Source of the DNA: CAWJPY01 sp963844865
GTDB taxonomy: Bacteria; Acidobacteriota; Thermoanaerobaculia; Thermoanaerobaculales; Sulfomarinibacteraceae
Assembly (NCBI GenBank): GCA_963844865.1
Contig: CAWJPY010000013.1
Span: forward strand, 186,001-250,000
Reading direction: 5' to 3'
DNA length: 64,000 nucleotides
The notes under the pieces were generated by a model that had not been told where the DNA came from, ran no database searches, and saw only the letters and a list, made by a program, of their open reading frames with translations. Position numbers and translations under genes: made by a program. This document shows, in pieces, positions 33,084-42,977 of the stretch (positions are counted from its first letter, which is position 1; every line of letters begins with the position of its first letter).

Positions 33084-35786
33084 ATGGTCACCATCACCAT
33101 CGACGGTGTCTCCTTCGAGGTCGAGGAGGGGGAGAACCTCCTGCACACCTGCCTGCAGCTGGGGATGGACCTGCCGTACTTCTGCTGGCACCCGGCGCTG
33201 GGGTCGGTGGGGGCCTGCCGGCAGTGCGCCATCAAGCAGTTCGCGGATGAGGACGACGAGCAGGGGAAGATCGTCATGGCGTGCATGACCGGGGTCGAGG
33301 ACGGCATGCGCATTTCCGTCGCGGACCCCGAGGCGGTGGCGTTCCGCGCCCAGGTCATCGAGTGGTTGATGGAGAACCACCCCCACGACTGTCCGGTCTG
33401 CGACGAGGGCGGAGAGTGCCATCTCCAGGACATGACGGTGATGACCGGCCACGCCTACCGGCGCACCCGCTTCCCCAAGCGGACCTACCGCAACCAGTAC
33501 CTCGGCCCCTTCCTCAACCACGAGATGAACCGCTGCATCCAGTGCTACCGCTGCGTCCGCTTCTACCGCCACTACGCGGGAGGGGAGGATCTGGACGTCT
33601 TCGCTGCCCACGACCACGTCTACTTCGGCCGCCATGAGGACGGGGTGCTCGAAAGCCCGTTCAGCGGCAACCTGGTGGAGGTCTGCCCCACGGGGGTGTT
33701 CACCGACAAGACCCTGAAGCGCCACTACACGCGCAAGTGGGACCTGCAGATGGCGCCTTCGGTGTGCGCGCACTGCGGCCTGGGCTGCAACATCACGGCC
33801 GGGGAGCGCATGGGCAGCCTGCGCCGCATCGTCAACCGCTACCACCACGAGATCAACGGCTACTTCCTGTGCGACCGTGGGCGCTTCGGCTACGAGTTCG
33901 TCAACTCCGACCGCCGCCTCCTCGAACCGGTGGTGGCGGCCGACGGGGAGCGCTCGACGGTCAGTGGCGAGGAGGCCGTCGCCGAGGCGGCCCGCCGCCT
34001 CGCGGGCTGCGACCGCATCCTCGGCATCGGCTCCGCCCGCGCCTCCCTGGAGACCAACTTCGCCCTGCGGACGCTGGTGGGGGGAGACGGCTTCTTCGTG
34101 AGCCTGGGGCCGCAGCAGGCGGACGCGGTCCGGGTGGTGGCGGAGGTGCTCGCGGACGGCCCCGCGGAGATCGCCGACCTCCGCCGGGTGGAGGAGGCGG
34201 ACGCGGTGCTGGTGCTCGGCGAGGACCTGATCAACACCGCGCCCAGGGCCGGCCTGGCCGTTCGCCGGGGGATCGAGCGTGCGGCCATCGGCTTCGTCGA
34301 CTCCCTCGGCCTGCCGCGGTGGCACGACGCCGCGGTGCGCAACGCCCTCGGCGACCGGCGGGGCACGCTGTTCATCCTGACCCCGGCGGCCACCAAGCTG
34401 GACCCCCTCGCAACCGCCGTTCGCCGCGGCGGGCCGGAGGACATCGCCCGCCTCGGCTTCACGGTGGCGCGCATGCTCGACCTCCACGCACCCGGGGTGG
34501 ACGACCTCGACGAGGCGGACCAGGAGCTGGCGCACCACATCGCCGACGTCCTCCGCAGTGCGCACCGGCCCCTCATCGTGGCCGGCACGAGCCTCGGCAG
34601 CGAGGCGATCCTGAGGGCCGCGGCCAACATCTGCCGGGCCCTGGAGCGACATGCTTCGGTGCTTCTCACCGTGCCGGAGGCCAACTCCATGGGTGCGGCC
34701 CTGCTCGGTCCGCGCGGCCTGGCGGATGCCCTGGAGGCGGTCAACGCCGGGGAGCGGGTGGGGATCGTGGTGGTCGAGGCCGACATCTTCAGGACCAGCT
34801 CCGCCCTGGCCGATGCGCTCGTCGCCGGGGCCGCCGAGGTGGTGGTGCTCGACCACCTGCGCACTCCGACCGTGGAGCGCGCGGGCGTCGCCCTCCCGGC
34901 GGCGACCTTCGCCGAGGCCGCGGGCACGCTGGTCAACAACGAGGGACGGGCGCAGCGGTCCTTCGCGGCCATGGAGCCGGCGGGCGCGGTGCGGTCGGGG
35001 TGGCGCTGGCTGCAGGACCTGGCGGTGGCGCTGGAGGTCATGAGCGAGGCACGGTGGTCCGCCCTGGATGACGTGCTGAAGAGCCTGGCCGAGGAGGTGC
35101 CGGCGCTGGCCGCCGCGGTCGATGCGGCGCCCTCCGCCGATGTCCGGCTGGTGGGCCAGAAGGTGCCCCGGCAGCCGCTGCGACGGAGCGGGCGCACGGC
35201 GCTCCACGCGGACGTGGATGTGCACGAGCCCCGGCCACCGCGGGACCCGGACTCCGCGTTGGCGTTCTCCATGGAGGGCTTCGCCGGTCATCCCCCGCCG
35301 GCGCTCAACCCCTACTTCTGGGCGCCGGGATGGAACTCCATCCAGTCGGTCAACGCGTTCCAGGAGGAGATCGGCGGGCCCCTGCGGGGCGGAGATCCCG
35401 GTGTGCGCCTGATCACGCCCGACACCAGTGAGCGGCCCGAGTACCGGGACCTGCCCGCGTGGCCCCAGCCCCGTGCCGCGGGCGAGCTGCAGCTGCTGCC
35501 GGCGACCCACATCTTCGGGTCGGAGGAGCTGAGCGCGCTGGCCCCGGGCGTCGCGGAGCTGGCTCCCCATCCCTATGTCGCGCTCAACCGCGAGGACGCC
35601 GAGGAGGCGGGTCTCAAGGAGGGGAGCACTGCCCGCCTCACGGTGGGTGACGTGGTGCTCGAGCTGCCGGCGGCGCTGCGATCGGATCTGCCCCGGGGGC
35701 TGGCACTGGTGCCCGTGGGCGTGTCCGGCGTCCCGGCCCTGGAGCTCCCGGCGGTGGCCGTGCTGGGACGGGAGGAGCGCTCGTGA
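33084..35786 (+). CDS. nuoG: NADH-quinone oxidoreductase subunit G
   Basis: 900 residues. The N-terminal [2Fe-2S] site uses C34, C45, C48 and C67. The [4Fe-4S] motifs follow: HDCPVCDEGGECHLQD and CIQCYRCVRFYRHY with a later VCPTG. CAHCGLGCNI with a distal cysteine in FLCDRGRFG is the extra N7-type cluster motif found only in some bacteria. The long C-terminal part is molybdopterin-oxidoreductase-like but divergent and alanine-rich, as usual in NuoG. The start lies 23 bases after nuoF with a GGAAGGGG site. It ends with a GTGA overlap with nuoH. Confidence 0.95.
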   Translation: MVTITIDGVSFEVEEGENLLHTCLQLGMDLPYFCWHPALGSVGACRQCAIKQFADEDDEQGKIVMACMTGVEDGMRISVADPEAVAFRAQVIEWLMENHPHDCPVCDEGGECHLQDMTVMTGHAYRRTRFPKRTYRNQYLGPFLNHEMNRCIQCYRCVRFYRHYAGGEDLDVFAAHDHVYFGRHEDGVLESPFSGNLVEVCPTGVFTDKTLKRHYTRKWDLQMAPSVCAHCGLGCNITAGERMGSLRRIVNRYHHEINGYFLCDRGRFGYEFVNSDRRLLEPVVAADGERSTVSGEEAVAEAARRLAGCDRILGIGSARASLETNFALRTLVGGDGFFVSLGPQQADAVRVVAEVLADGPAEIADLRRVEEADAVLVLGEDLINTAPRAGLAVRRGIERAAIGFVDSLGLPRWHDAAVRNALGDRRGTLFILTPAATKLDPLATAVRRGGPEDIARLGFTVARMLDLHAPGVDDLDEADQELAHHIADVLRSAHRPLIVAGTSLGSEAILRAAANICRALERHASVLLTVPEANSMGAALLGPRGLADALEAVNAGERVGIVVVEADIFRTSSALADALVAGAAEVVVLDHLRTPTVERAGVALPAATFAEAAGTLVNNEGRAQRSFAAMEPAGAVRSGWRWLQDLAVALEVMSEARWSALDDVLKSLAEEVPALAAAVDAAPSADVRLVGQKVPRQPLRRSGRTALHADVDVHEPRPPRDPDSALAFSMEGFAGHPPPALNPYFWAPGWNSIQSVNAFQEEIGGPLRGGDPGVRLITPDTSERPEYRDLPAWPQPRAAGELQLLPATHIFGSEELSALAPGVAELAPHPYVALNREDAEEAGLKEGSTARLTVGDVVLELPAALRSDLPRGLALVPVGVSGVPALELPAVAVLGREERS

Positions 35787-36739
35787 GGGACCCCCTCTGG
35801 ACCGTCGTCATCGCCCTCGGGGTCCTGTTCGTGGTCCTCAACCTGGCCGCGCTCCTGATCTGGGTGGAGCGCCGGATGCTGGGCCTGTGGCAGGACCGAT
35901 GGGGCCCCAACCGAACCGGACCCTTCGGCCTCGCCCAGGTGCTGGCGGACATGGTCAAGATCTTCTTCAAGGAGGACTGGATCCCGCCCTTCGCCGACCG
36001 CTGGGTGTTCATCGGCGCCCCCGCCATCGGACTCATGGCGATCCTCATGTCCTTCGCCGTCATCCCCTTCACCGCCACCATCGTGGTCAGCGATCTCAAC
36101 GTAGGGGTGCTCTACTTCCTGGCCATGGCGGCGGTGGCGGTGTACGGCATCGTCCTCGCGGGTTGGTCGTCCAACAACAAGTACGCCCTCATCGGCGGGA
36201 TGCGGGCGCTGGCCCAGATGCTCAGCTACGAGGTCTTCATGGGCCTCTCCCTGATGGGGACGGTGATCATCGCCGGCTCCTTCAACCTCTCGGACATCGT
36301 CGAGGCCCAGCGCCACCTGTGGTTCGTGGTGCCCCAGTTCTTCGGCTTCCTGGTCTTCATGGTGGCCGGGGTCGCCGAGGCCCACCGCCTGCCCTTCGAC
36401 CTCCCCGAGTCGGAGGCCGAGCTGGTGGCCGGCTATCACTCGGAGTACTCGGGCATGAAGTTCGGCATGTTCTTCGTCGGGGAGTACGCCGCCATCGTCT
36501 TCACGTCGGCGCTCATCGCCACCCTGTTCTTCGGCGGATGGCTGGGTCCGTTCCTGCCGCCGCTTGTGTGGTTCGCCATCAAGACGTCGGTGTTCGTGCT
36601 GCTGTTCGTGCTGCTGCGGGCGTCCCTGCCCCGGCCGCGCTACGACCAGCTCGTGCACTTCGCCTGGAAGCTGATGCTGCCCCTGGCCCTCCTCAACCTG
36701 GCGGTCACCGGGGCCGTGGTCGTGGCGAGGTCGGGATGA
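35783..36739 (+). CDS. nuoH: NADH-quinone oxidoreductase subunit H
   Basis: 318-residue membrane subunit that contacts the quinone chamber and links the arms of complex I. It has about eight helices. The conserved cytosolic loops are WVERRMLGLWQDRWGPNRTG, GLAQVLADMVKIFFKEDW and AEAHRLPFDLPESEAELVAG, then EYSGMKFGMFFVGEYA. The start is GTG 35783, inside the nuoG stop (GTGA). Its own stop overlaps nuoI (ATGA). Confidence 0.96.
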   Translation: MRDPLWTVVIALGVLFVVLNLAALLIWVERRMLGLWQDRWGPNRTGPFGLAQVLADMVKIFFKEDWIPPFADRWVFIGAPAIGLMAILMSFAVIPFTATIVVSDLNVGVLYFLAMAAVAVYGIVLAGWSSNNKYALIGGMRALAQMLSYEVFMGLSLMGTVIIAGSFNLSDIVEAQRHLWFVVPQFFGFLVFMVAGVAEAHRLPFDLPESEAELVAGYHSEYSGMKFGMFFVGEYAAIVFTSALIATLFFGGWLGPFLPPLVWFAIKTSVFVLLFVLLRASLPRPRYDQLVHFAWKLMLPLALLNLAVTGAVVVARSG

Positions 36740-37251
36740 TCAGCATTCTCCGCAGCCTGTGGCTCGTCTTCCTGCACCTCTTCCGCCCGCGGGAGACCGT
36801 GCAGTACCCGGAGGAGCGGCCCTATGCGCCCCCGCGGTGGCGCGGCCGCATCGTGCTGACGCGCGATCCCGACGGCGAGGAGCGCTGCGTGGCCTGCTAC
36901 CTGTGCGCGGTGGCGTGCCCGGTGGACTGCATCGCCCTGCAGGCCACCGAGGACGAGCACGGGCGGCGCTACCCCGAGCTCTTCCGCATCAACTTCTCCC
37001 GCTGCATCTTCTGCGGCTACTGCGAGGACGCCTGCCCGACCTACGCCATCCAGCTCATCCCCGACTTCGAGATGGGGGAGTACGAGCGCCACAACCTGGT
37101 GTACGACAAGGAGCACCTGCTGATCGCCGGCCAGGGCAAGTATCACGGGTACAACTTCTACCGTGAGGCCGGCCTGGCCATCGCCGGCAAGGACAAGGGG
37201 GAGGGCGACCAGGAGCGGCCGCCGGTGGACGTCAGGAGCCTGTTGCCATGA
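36736..37251 (+). CDS. nuoI: NADH-quinone oxidoreductase subunit I
   Basis: 171-residue subunit with two [4Fe-4S] clusters (N6a, N6b). The motifs are CVACYLCAVACPVDCI and CIFCGYCEDACPTYAI. An amphipathic N-terminal helix (MISILRSLWLVFLHLFRPRE) docks it to the membrane arm. ATG 36736 overlaps the nuoH stop. It is followed by an 82-base gap before nuoJ, the only sizeable break within the operon, with AGGAGGG just before nuoJ. Confidence 0.96.
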   Translation: MISILRSLWLVFLHLFRPRETVQYPEERPYAPPRWRGRIVLTRDPDGEERCVACYLCAVACPVDCIALQATEDEHGRRYPELFRINFSRCIFCGYCEDACPTYAIQLIPDFEMGEYERHNLVYDKEHLLIAGQGKYHGYNFYREAGLAIAGKDKGEGDQERPPVDVRSLLP

Positions 37252-37333
37252 CGGCGATGGGCGGATCCACGTCCCGTGGGGCGCGCACGGGGGACGGCTC
37301 GAGGCACGGCGGATGCCGAAAGGAGGGTGATCG

Positions 37334-37843
37334 ATGATCTACGGCTTCTACGTCGCCGCAGTCATCGCGCTGCTGTCCACGGTGATGGTGGTGACGCGCC
37401 GCCACCCCGTCCACGCCCTCCTCTACCTGGTGGTGTCGCTGCTCGCGGTGGCGGTGATCTTCTACATCCTCGGCGCGCCCTTCACCGCCGCCCTGGAGGT
37501 GATCATCTACGCCGGTGCCATCATGGTCCTCTTCGTGTTCGTGATCATGCTCCTGAACCTGGGGGGAGATGCCGTCGAGCGGGAAGGCGAGTGGCTGAAG
37601 CCGCGGGTGTGGGTCGGGCCGTCGCTGTTGGCGGCGATCCTGGCCGCGATCCTGGTGCAGCTCGTGATCCGGGAGCCGGTCGCAACGGCCCCCATGCGCG
37701 TGGTGGCGCCGAAGGAGGTGGGCGTCGCGCTGTTCGGCCCCTACCTGATCGGCGTCGAGGTCGCCGCCTTCCTGCTCCTCGCCGGGCTGGTCGGGGCCTT
37801 CCACCTGGGGCGGCGCATGGTGGGGCGGCAGGGGAGGACGTGA
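37334..37843 (+). CDS. nuoJ: NADH-quinone oxidoreductase subunit J
   Basis: 169-residue membrane subunit with about five helices. The conserved third helix reads LEVIIYAGAIMVLFVFVIML, the region linked to the pi-bulge that changes shape during turnover in complex I. The start ATG 37334 follows AGGAGGG. The stop overlaps the nuoK start by one base (TGATG). Confidence 0.95.
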   Translation: MIYGFYVAAVIALLSTVMVVTRRHPVHALLYLVVSLLAVAVIFYILGAPFTAALEVIIYAGAIMVLFVFVIMLLNLGGDAVEREGEWLKPRVWVGPSLLAAILAAILVQLVIREPVATAPMRVVAPKEVGVALFGPYLIGVEVAAFLLLAGLVGAFHLGRRMVGRQGRT

Positions 37844-38151
37844 TGGTACCCGACGTCGTGGATCCCGCCCTGGTCCTTTCGGTGCTGATGTTCGCGGTGG
37901 GCCTCATCGGCCTGCTGGCACGGCGGGACATCGTGTTCATGCTCATGTCCATCGAGATCATGCTCAACGCCGGGGGGCTCGCGTTCGTCGCGGCGGGGGC
38001 GCGCTGGCAGCAGCCGGACGGCCAGGTGATGTTCCTCTTCATTCTCGCCATGGCCGCCGCCGAGGTGGCAGTGGGCCTGGCCCTGGTGCTGCGCCTGCAC
38101 CGTCTCTTCGGCACGGTGGACGCCGACGCGGCCGACACCATGCGAGGCTGA
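37843..38151 (+). CDS. nuoK: NADH-quinone oxidoreductase subunit K
   Basis: 102-residue, three-helix membrane subunit. The second helix carries the conserved glutamate in FMLMSIEIMLNAGGLAFVAA, and the third has AMAAAEVAVGLALVLRLHR with a second glutamate. Both are part of the proton path. ATG 37843 shares a base with the nuoJ stop. One base separates its stop from nuoL. Confidence 0.95.
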   Translation: MVPDVVDPALVLSVLMFAVGLIGLLARRDIVFMLMSIEIMLNAGGLAFVAAGARWQQPDGQVMFLFILAMAAAEVAVGLALVLRLHRLFGTVDADAADTMRG

Positions 38152-38152
38152 G

Positions 38153-40042
38153 ATGCTTGAGCTCCTGTGGTTGGTTCTGGCATTCCCGCTCGCGGGCTTC
38201 CTGGTCCTGCTGGCGTTGGGCCGAACGATGCCGAAGCGTGGGGTGGCCCTGGTGGGGGTGGGCTCCATCGGCCTCGCGGCGGGCACCACGTTCGCCATCG
38301 CCGCGTCGTACCTTACCTCGCCGCCGCCGGGCGGGGTCTTCGAGCAGACGCTCTGGACCTGGTGGCACGTGGAGGGGTTCGCGCCTTCCATCGGCCTCCA
38401 CCTGGACGCCCTGTCCCTGACCTTCATCTTGGTGGTGACCTGGGTGGGGTTCCTGATCCACCTGTACTCGGCCGAGTTCATGGCCGACGATGAGGACTAC
38501 GCCCGCTACTTCACCTACATGAACCTGTTCGTGACCTCGATGCTGGCCCTGGTCCTGGCCGACAACCTGGTCTTCCTGCTCCTGGGTTGGGAGGGCGTGG
38601 GGCTGTGCTCCTACCTCCTGATCGGCTTCTGGTACAAGGATCCGGCCAACGTGCACGCGGCCCGCAAGGCGTTCGTGGTCACGAGGATCGGTGACGTGGC
38701 CCTGACCGTGGGCATCTTCCTCCTCTTCCAGTGGCTGGGGACCCTGCACATCGAGGACATGCTCGCACGGGCGGGCGCGGTCTGGCCGACAGGCTCGGGG
38801 GCGGCGGTGGCGGCGGCCATGCTGCTTCTGGGCGGCGCCATGGGGAAGTCGGCGCAGGTGCCCCTGCAGACGTGGCTGCCCGACGCCATGGCCGGTCCGA
38901 CTCCGGTGTCGGCCCTCATCCACGCGGCCACCATGGTGACCGCCGGCGTCTACCTGATCGCCCGCACCCACACCATCTTCGAGCTCGCACCGGCGGCGAT
39001 GCGGGTGGTGGCGGTGACCGGAATGGTGACCTTGCTGCTGTCGGGCTTCGCGGCCCTGGGCCAGCGCGACATCAAGCGCATCCTGGCCTACTCCACCATC
39101 AGCCAGATCGGCTACATGGTCCTCGGCCTCGGTGTCGGCGCCTGGGCGGGCGCGGTCTTCCACTTCATGACCCACGCCTTCTTCAAGGCGCTCCTCTTCC
39201 TGGGCGCGGGGATCATCATCCACTGCCTGTACCACGAGCACGACATCTACAAGATGGGCGGGCTGCGCAAGCAGCTCCCCGTGACCTTCTGGACGTTTCT
39301 GGCCGGCAGCGCCGCCCTCGCCGGCTTCCCCCTGGTGACCTCCGGCTTCTACTCCAAGGACCTGATCCTGACCCAGGCGTTCACCTCGCCCTATGGGAGC
39401 TGGTGGTTGTGGGCCGGCGGGCTGCTGGGGGTGTTCCTCACCGGCTTGTACATCTTCCGGGGTGTGTTCGTGGCCTTCTTCGGGGAGCCGCAGCGCGAGC
39501 TGGAGCGCCGCCCGGGCTGGTTGCTCCGCATCCCGGTGATCGTGCTCGGCATCTTCGCCGTCGGCGCCGGGTTCCTGGAGACCCCGGACATCCTCGGGGG
39601 GGTCAAGGTGCTCTCCAACTTCCTGGGGCAGGCCCTGCCGGCCATGGCCGGCCATGCCAGCACCGGGACCGAGATCGGCCTGGAGACCGCGGCCGGCCTC
39701 GCCTCGCTGCTCGGGATCGGCGTGGCCGCGGCCCTGTTCCTCGGCCAGAGGACCCTCGTGCACCGAGCGATGGCGACGACGTTCGGGCGGCGCGTCCAGC
39801 GGCTGTGGGCGGCGGGCTGGGGTTTCGACTGGGTCTATGACCGCCTGCTGGCCAGGCCGTACGCGTGGCTGGCCAACACCAACCGGGATGACGTCGTGGA
39901 CGGGGCGGTGATGGCGACCCGCCTGGTCACCATCGGCCTCAACCGGGGCCTCAGCGTCACCCAGACGGGGCGGGTGCGCTTCTACGCCGCCGGGATGGCC
40001 GCCGGCGCGGTGGTGGTGCTCCTCATCGTGGTGCTGTCATGA
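38153..40042 (+). CDS. nuoL: NADH-quinone oxidoreductase subunit L
   Basis: 629-residue antiporter-like proton-pumping subunit with the long lateral C-terminal helix region. Conserved blocks are LIHLYSAEFMADDEDYARYF, LLGWEGVGLCSYLLIGFWY (key glutamate), GAMGKSAQVPLQTWLPDAMA with GPTPVSALIHAATMVTAGVY, and FAALGQRDIKRILAYSTISQ. The C-terminal segment is shorter than in some relatives but complete. The stop overlaps the nuoM start (ATGA). Confidence 0.96.
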   Translation: MLELLWLVLAFPLAGFLVLLALGRTMPKRGVALVGVGSIGLAAGTTFAIAASYLTSPPPGGVFEQTLWTWWHVEGFAPSIGLHLDALSLTFILVVTWVGFLIHLYSAEFMADDEDYARYFTYMNLFVTSMLALVLADNLVFLLLGWEGVGLCSYLLIGFWYKDPANVHAARKAFVVTRIGDVALTVGIFLLFQWLGTLHIEDMLARAGAVWPTGSGAAVAAAMLLLGGAMGKSAQVPLQTWLPDAMAGPTPVSALIHAATMVTAGVYLIARTHTIFELAPAAMRVVAVTGMVTLLLSGFAALGQRDIKRILAYSTISQIGYMVLGLGVGAWAGAVFHFMTHAFFKALLFLGAGIIIHCLYHEHDIYKMGGLRKQLPVTFWTFLAGSAALAGFPLVTSGFYSKDLILTQAFTSPYGSWWLWAGGLLGVFLTGLYIFRGVFVAFFGEPQRELERRPGWLLRIPVIVLGIFAVGAGFLETPDILGGVKVLSNFLGQALPAMAGHASTGTEIGLETAAGLASLLGIGVAAALFLGQRTLVHRAMATTFGRRVQRLWAAGWGFDWVYDRLLARPYAWLANTNRDDVVDGAVMATRLVTIGLNRGLSVTQTGRVRFYAAGMAAGAVVVLLIVVLS

Positions 40043-41529
40043 TTCTCCTCGTCCTGATCCTGCTGCCCTTCTTCGGGGGCATCGTCGCCTGGCTGGCTGC
40101 ACGACACGATCCGCTGTGGGCCCGCCTGGTGTCGCTGGTCACGTTGACCGTCGCCCTGGTGTTGGTGGCGGTCGAGTGGCTCCGCCTCCTCCAGGAGCCC
40201 AGCGCCGGTCGCTGGGTCGCGGAGATCCGGTTCGCCTGGCTTCCCCGGTGGGGTATCGACGTCCACCTGGCGCTCGACGGTCTCAGCCTGCTGATGCTCG
40301 CCCTCACCTTCTTTCTGGGCATCGCCGGCGTGGTGGTGTCGTGGACCGAGATCACCACCCGCGTGGGCTTCTTCCACTTCAACCTGCTGTGGGTCCTGGC
40401 GGCCACGTCCGGCGTGTTCGTGGCCATCAACCTGTTCCTGTTCTATCTCTTCTGGGAGCTGCTGCTGGTCCCCCTCTACTTCATCATCGCCATCTGGGGA
40501 TGGGAGGAGAAGCGGCGCTCGTACGCCGCCATCAAGTTCGTGATCTTCACCCAGGCCGGGGGGCTCTTCCTGCTCCTGGGGACCCTCGGACTGGCCTTCG
40601 CCCACCAGCGGACGACAGGCGTTCTCACCTTCGAGTACGAGGAGCTGCTGGGGACCCACCTCAGCCCCGGCGTCTCCCTGTGGCTGCTGGCGGCGTTTTT
40701 GATCGCGTTTCTCATCAAGCTGCCGGCGGTGCCGGTCCACACCTGGCTGCCCGACGCCCACACCGAGGCGCCCACCGCGGGCAGCGTGGACCTGGCCGGT
40801 CTGCTCCTGAAGACCGGCGCGTACGCCTTGCTGCGGTTCGCGGTTCCCCTGTTCCCCGAAGCCGCTCGGCAGGTCGCGCCCATCCTGATGGCGCTCGGGG
40901 CGCTGGCGGTGCTCTACGGCGCCAGCGTGGCCTTCGGGCAGACCGACCTCAAACGTCTGGTGGCGTACACGTCGATCAGCCACATGGGCTTCGTGCTGCT
41001 GGGGGTGTTCGCCTGGAACGAGATCGCGCTCCAGGGAGTCGTGATGCAGATGGTGGCGCACGGCGTCTCCACGGGCGCCATGTTCATGCTCGTGGGGTAT
41101 CTCCACGAGCGCGTCCACACGCGGGAGATGGCGCAGATGGGGGGCCTGTGGAGCGCGGCGCCCAGGTTGGGGGCGTTGGCGCTGTTCTTCGCTCTGGCTT
41201 CCCTCGGGCTGCCCGGTCTGAGCAACTTCGTGGGAGAGTTCCTGGTGCTCATCGGGTCGTACCGCGTGGCTGGACCCACGACCATCGCGGCGACGGTCGG
41301 CCTGGTGGCGGCGACCGTGTATGCCCTGTGGCTGGTGCAGCGCTCCTTCCAGGGTGAGAACGTCCACAACTGGAAGATCAAGGACCTGGTGGGCAAGGAG
41401 TTCGCCTTCATGCTGGTGATGGTGGCGGTGACGGTGTGGCTGGGGCTGTTCCCCCAGACCGTGCTGGACACCGCGCGACCCGCTCTCGAGGACCTGCGTC
41501 TGCTCGCCATGATGGGGGGTGCGGGATGA
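40039..41529 (+). CDS. nuoM: NADH-quinone oxidoreductase subunit M
   Basis: 496-residue antiporter-like subunit. Blocks that identify it are FYLFWELLLVPLYFIIAIWG (key glutamate), KLPAVPVHTWLPDAHTEAPT, then AGSVDLAGLLLKTGAYALLR, and GQTDLKRLVAYTSISHMGFV. About fourteen helices are predicted. ATG 40039 lies inside the nuoL stop and its own stop lies inside the nuoN start, so L, M and N are strictly coupled. Confidence 0.96.
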   Translation: MILLVLILLPFFGGIVAWLAARHDPLWARLVSLVTLTVALVLVAVEWLRLLQEPSAGRWVAEIRFAWLPRWGIDVHLALDGLSLLMLALTFFLGIAGVVVSWTEITTRVGFFHFNLLWVLAATSGVFVAINLFLFYLFWELLLVPLYFIIAIWGWEEKRRSYAAIKFVIFTQAGGLFLLLGTLGLAFAHQRTTGVLTFEYEELLGTHLSPGVSLWLLAAFLIAFLIKLPAVPVHTWLPDAHTEAPTAGSVDLAGLLLKTGAYALLRFAVPLFPEAARQVAPILMALGALAVLYGASVAFGQTDLKRLVAYTSISHMGFVLLGVFAWNEIALQGVVMQMVAHGVSTGAMFMLVGYLHERVHTREMAQMGGLWSAAPRLGALALFFALASLGLPGLSNFVGEFLVLIGSYRVAGPTTIAATVGLVAATVYALWLVQRSFQGENVHNWKIKDLVGKEFAFMLVMVAVTVWLGLFPQTVLDTARPALEDLRLLAMMGGAG

Positions 41530-42977
41530 CCGGGCCGGACTTCGTGGCCTTGCTGCCGCTCCTCGTGCTGGCCGGCACGACCCTGGCCGCGATGCTCGCG
41601 GTGACGGTGCGCCGCCACCATGGGGCGGTGGTCGCGGTGTCGATCGTGGGTCTGCTGGCGGTGTGTGCCTCGCTCCCCGTGGCCGGCAGGGTGACTCCGA
41701 GGGTCATCACGCCTCTCCTGGTGGTGGACACCTTCGCCCTCGTCTACATGGGCATGCTGGCCCTGGCGGCGCTCGCGGTGGTGGGGATGTCCTACCGCTA
41801 TCTCGAAGCCCGGGAGGACGACCCGGAGGAGTTCTACATCCTGCTCCTGGTCGCCACCCTGGGTGCCGCCGTCCTGGTGGCGAGCCGCCACTTCGCGAGC
41901 CTGTTCCTGGGCATGGAGACGTTGAGCGTGGGCCTCTATGGCCTCCTCGGCTACCTGCGGGGGGAGCGACGCTCCACGGAGGCCGGGGTGAAGTACCTGA
42001 TCCTCGCCGCCGGCGCCTCCGCGTTCCTCATCCTGGGCATGGGGTTGGTGTATGCCGCGTCGGGCACGTTGGTGGTGGAGGAGATCCCCCGCCGGCTGGG
42101 AGCCACCGCCGGCGGCGAGTACTGGCTGGGCGTGGGCTTCGCCCTCGTGCTCGTGGGCATCGGCTTCAAGCTGGCTGCGGTGCCCTTCCACATGTGGACG
42201 GCGGACGTCTACGAGGGCTCCCCGGCCCCCGCCGGCGCGTTCATCGCCACGGTGTCCAAGGGCGCCATGCTGGGCCTCCTCGTCAGGTACTTCGTGCTCC
42301 TGGACGCCCACTCGTCGCCGCGTCTGATGGCGGTGGTGGTCTTCATGGCCGGCGCCTCCATGTGCGTGGGGAATCTGCTCGCCCTGCTCCAGGACAACGT
42401 GAAGCGCGTGCTGGCGTACTCGTCCATCGCCAACATGGGCTACATGCTCGTCGCCTTCGTCGCGGCGGGGGCCCTGGGCGCCGAGGCGGTCACCTTCTAC
42501 CTGGTGGCGTACTTCGCGACCCTCCTGGCGGCCTTCGGAGCCATCGCCGTGATGGCCGGCGACGGCAAGGAGCCCGAGGATATCAAGGACTTCCGCGGCC
42601 TCATGTGGCGGCACCCCTGGGTCGGCACCGTGCTCACCACGGCCCTCCTCTCCCTCGCCGGGATTCCGCTCACCGGAGGGTTCTTCGCCAAGTTCTACGT
42701 ACTGACCGCAGCGGTGGGGGTGGGGCGCTGGGCCCTCGCCATCCTGCTGGTGGCGAACGCCAGCCTGAGCCTCTACTACTACCTGCGCATTCTCCTGGTG
42801 ATCGCGGCGGGGGCGGGGGAGGAGCATCCCGCGCGCCCGGCCATGTCCTTCTCAGCGGCGGGCCTGCTGGCGGCGATGACGCTGGGCGGCGTCGCTCTGG
42901 CGCTGGTCTGGCTGGGCGTCGCCCCGGACCCGTTCCTGGAGGTGATCGCGCCGGCGGCCATCCAACTCGTGCCGTGA
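41526..42977 (+). CDS. nuoN: NADH-quinone oxidoreductase subunit N
   Basis: 483-residue antiporter-like subunit, last gene of the operon. Conserved blocks are FLGMETLSVGLYGLLGYLRG (key glutamate), GFKLAAVPFHMWTADVYEGS, LLQDNVKRVLAYSSIANMGY and LTTALLSLAGIPLTGGFFAK. ATG 41526 overlaps the nuoM stop. After the stop, GGGGC-N4-GCCCC (42993-43006) is a short GC hairpin that might end transcription, but no T-run follows. Confidence 0.96.
   Translation: MTGPDFVALLPLLVLAGTTLAAMLAVTVRRHHGAVVAVSIVGLLAVCASLPVAGRVTPRVITPLLVVDTFALVYMGMLALAALAVVGMSYRYLEAREDDPEEFYILLLVATLGAAVLVASRHFASLFLGMETLSVGLYGLLGYLRGERRSTEAGVKYLILAAGASAFLILGMGLVYAASGTLVVEEIPRRLGATAGGEYWLGVGFALVLVGIGFKLAAVPFHMWTADVYEGSPAPAGAFIATVSKGAMLGLLVRYFVLLDAHSSPRLMAVVVFMAGASMCVGNLLALLQDNVKRVLAYSSIANMGYMLVAFVAAGALGAEAVTFYLVAYFATLLAAFGAIAVMAGDGKEPEDIKDFRGLMWRHPWVGTVLTTALLSLAGIPLTGGFFAKFYVLTAAVGVGRWALAILLVANASLSLYYYLRILLVIAAGAGEEHPARPAMSFSAAGLLAAMTLGGVALALVWLGVAPDPFLEVIAPAAIQLVP

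Noticed and set aside
32934..35570. 878-codon minus-strand frame opposite nuoG
   Set aside because: Shadow of nuoG, whose Fe-S motifs are unambiguous on the plus strand.
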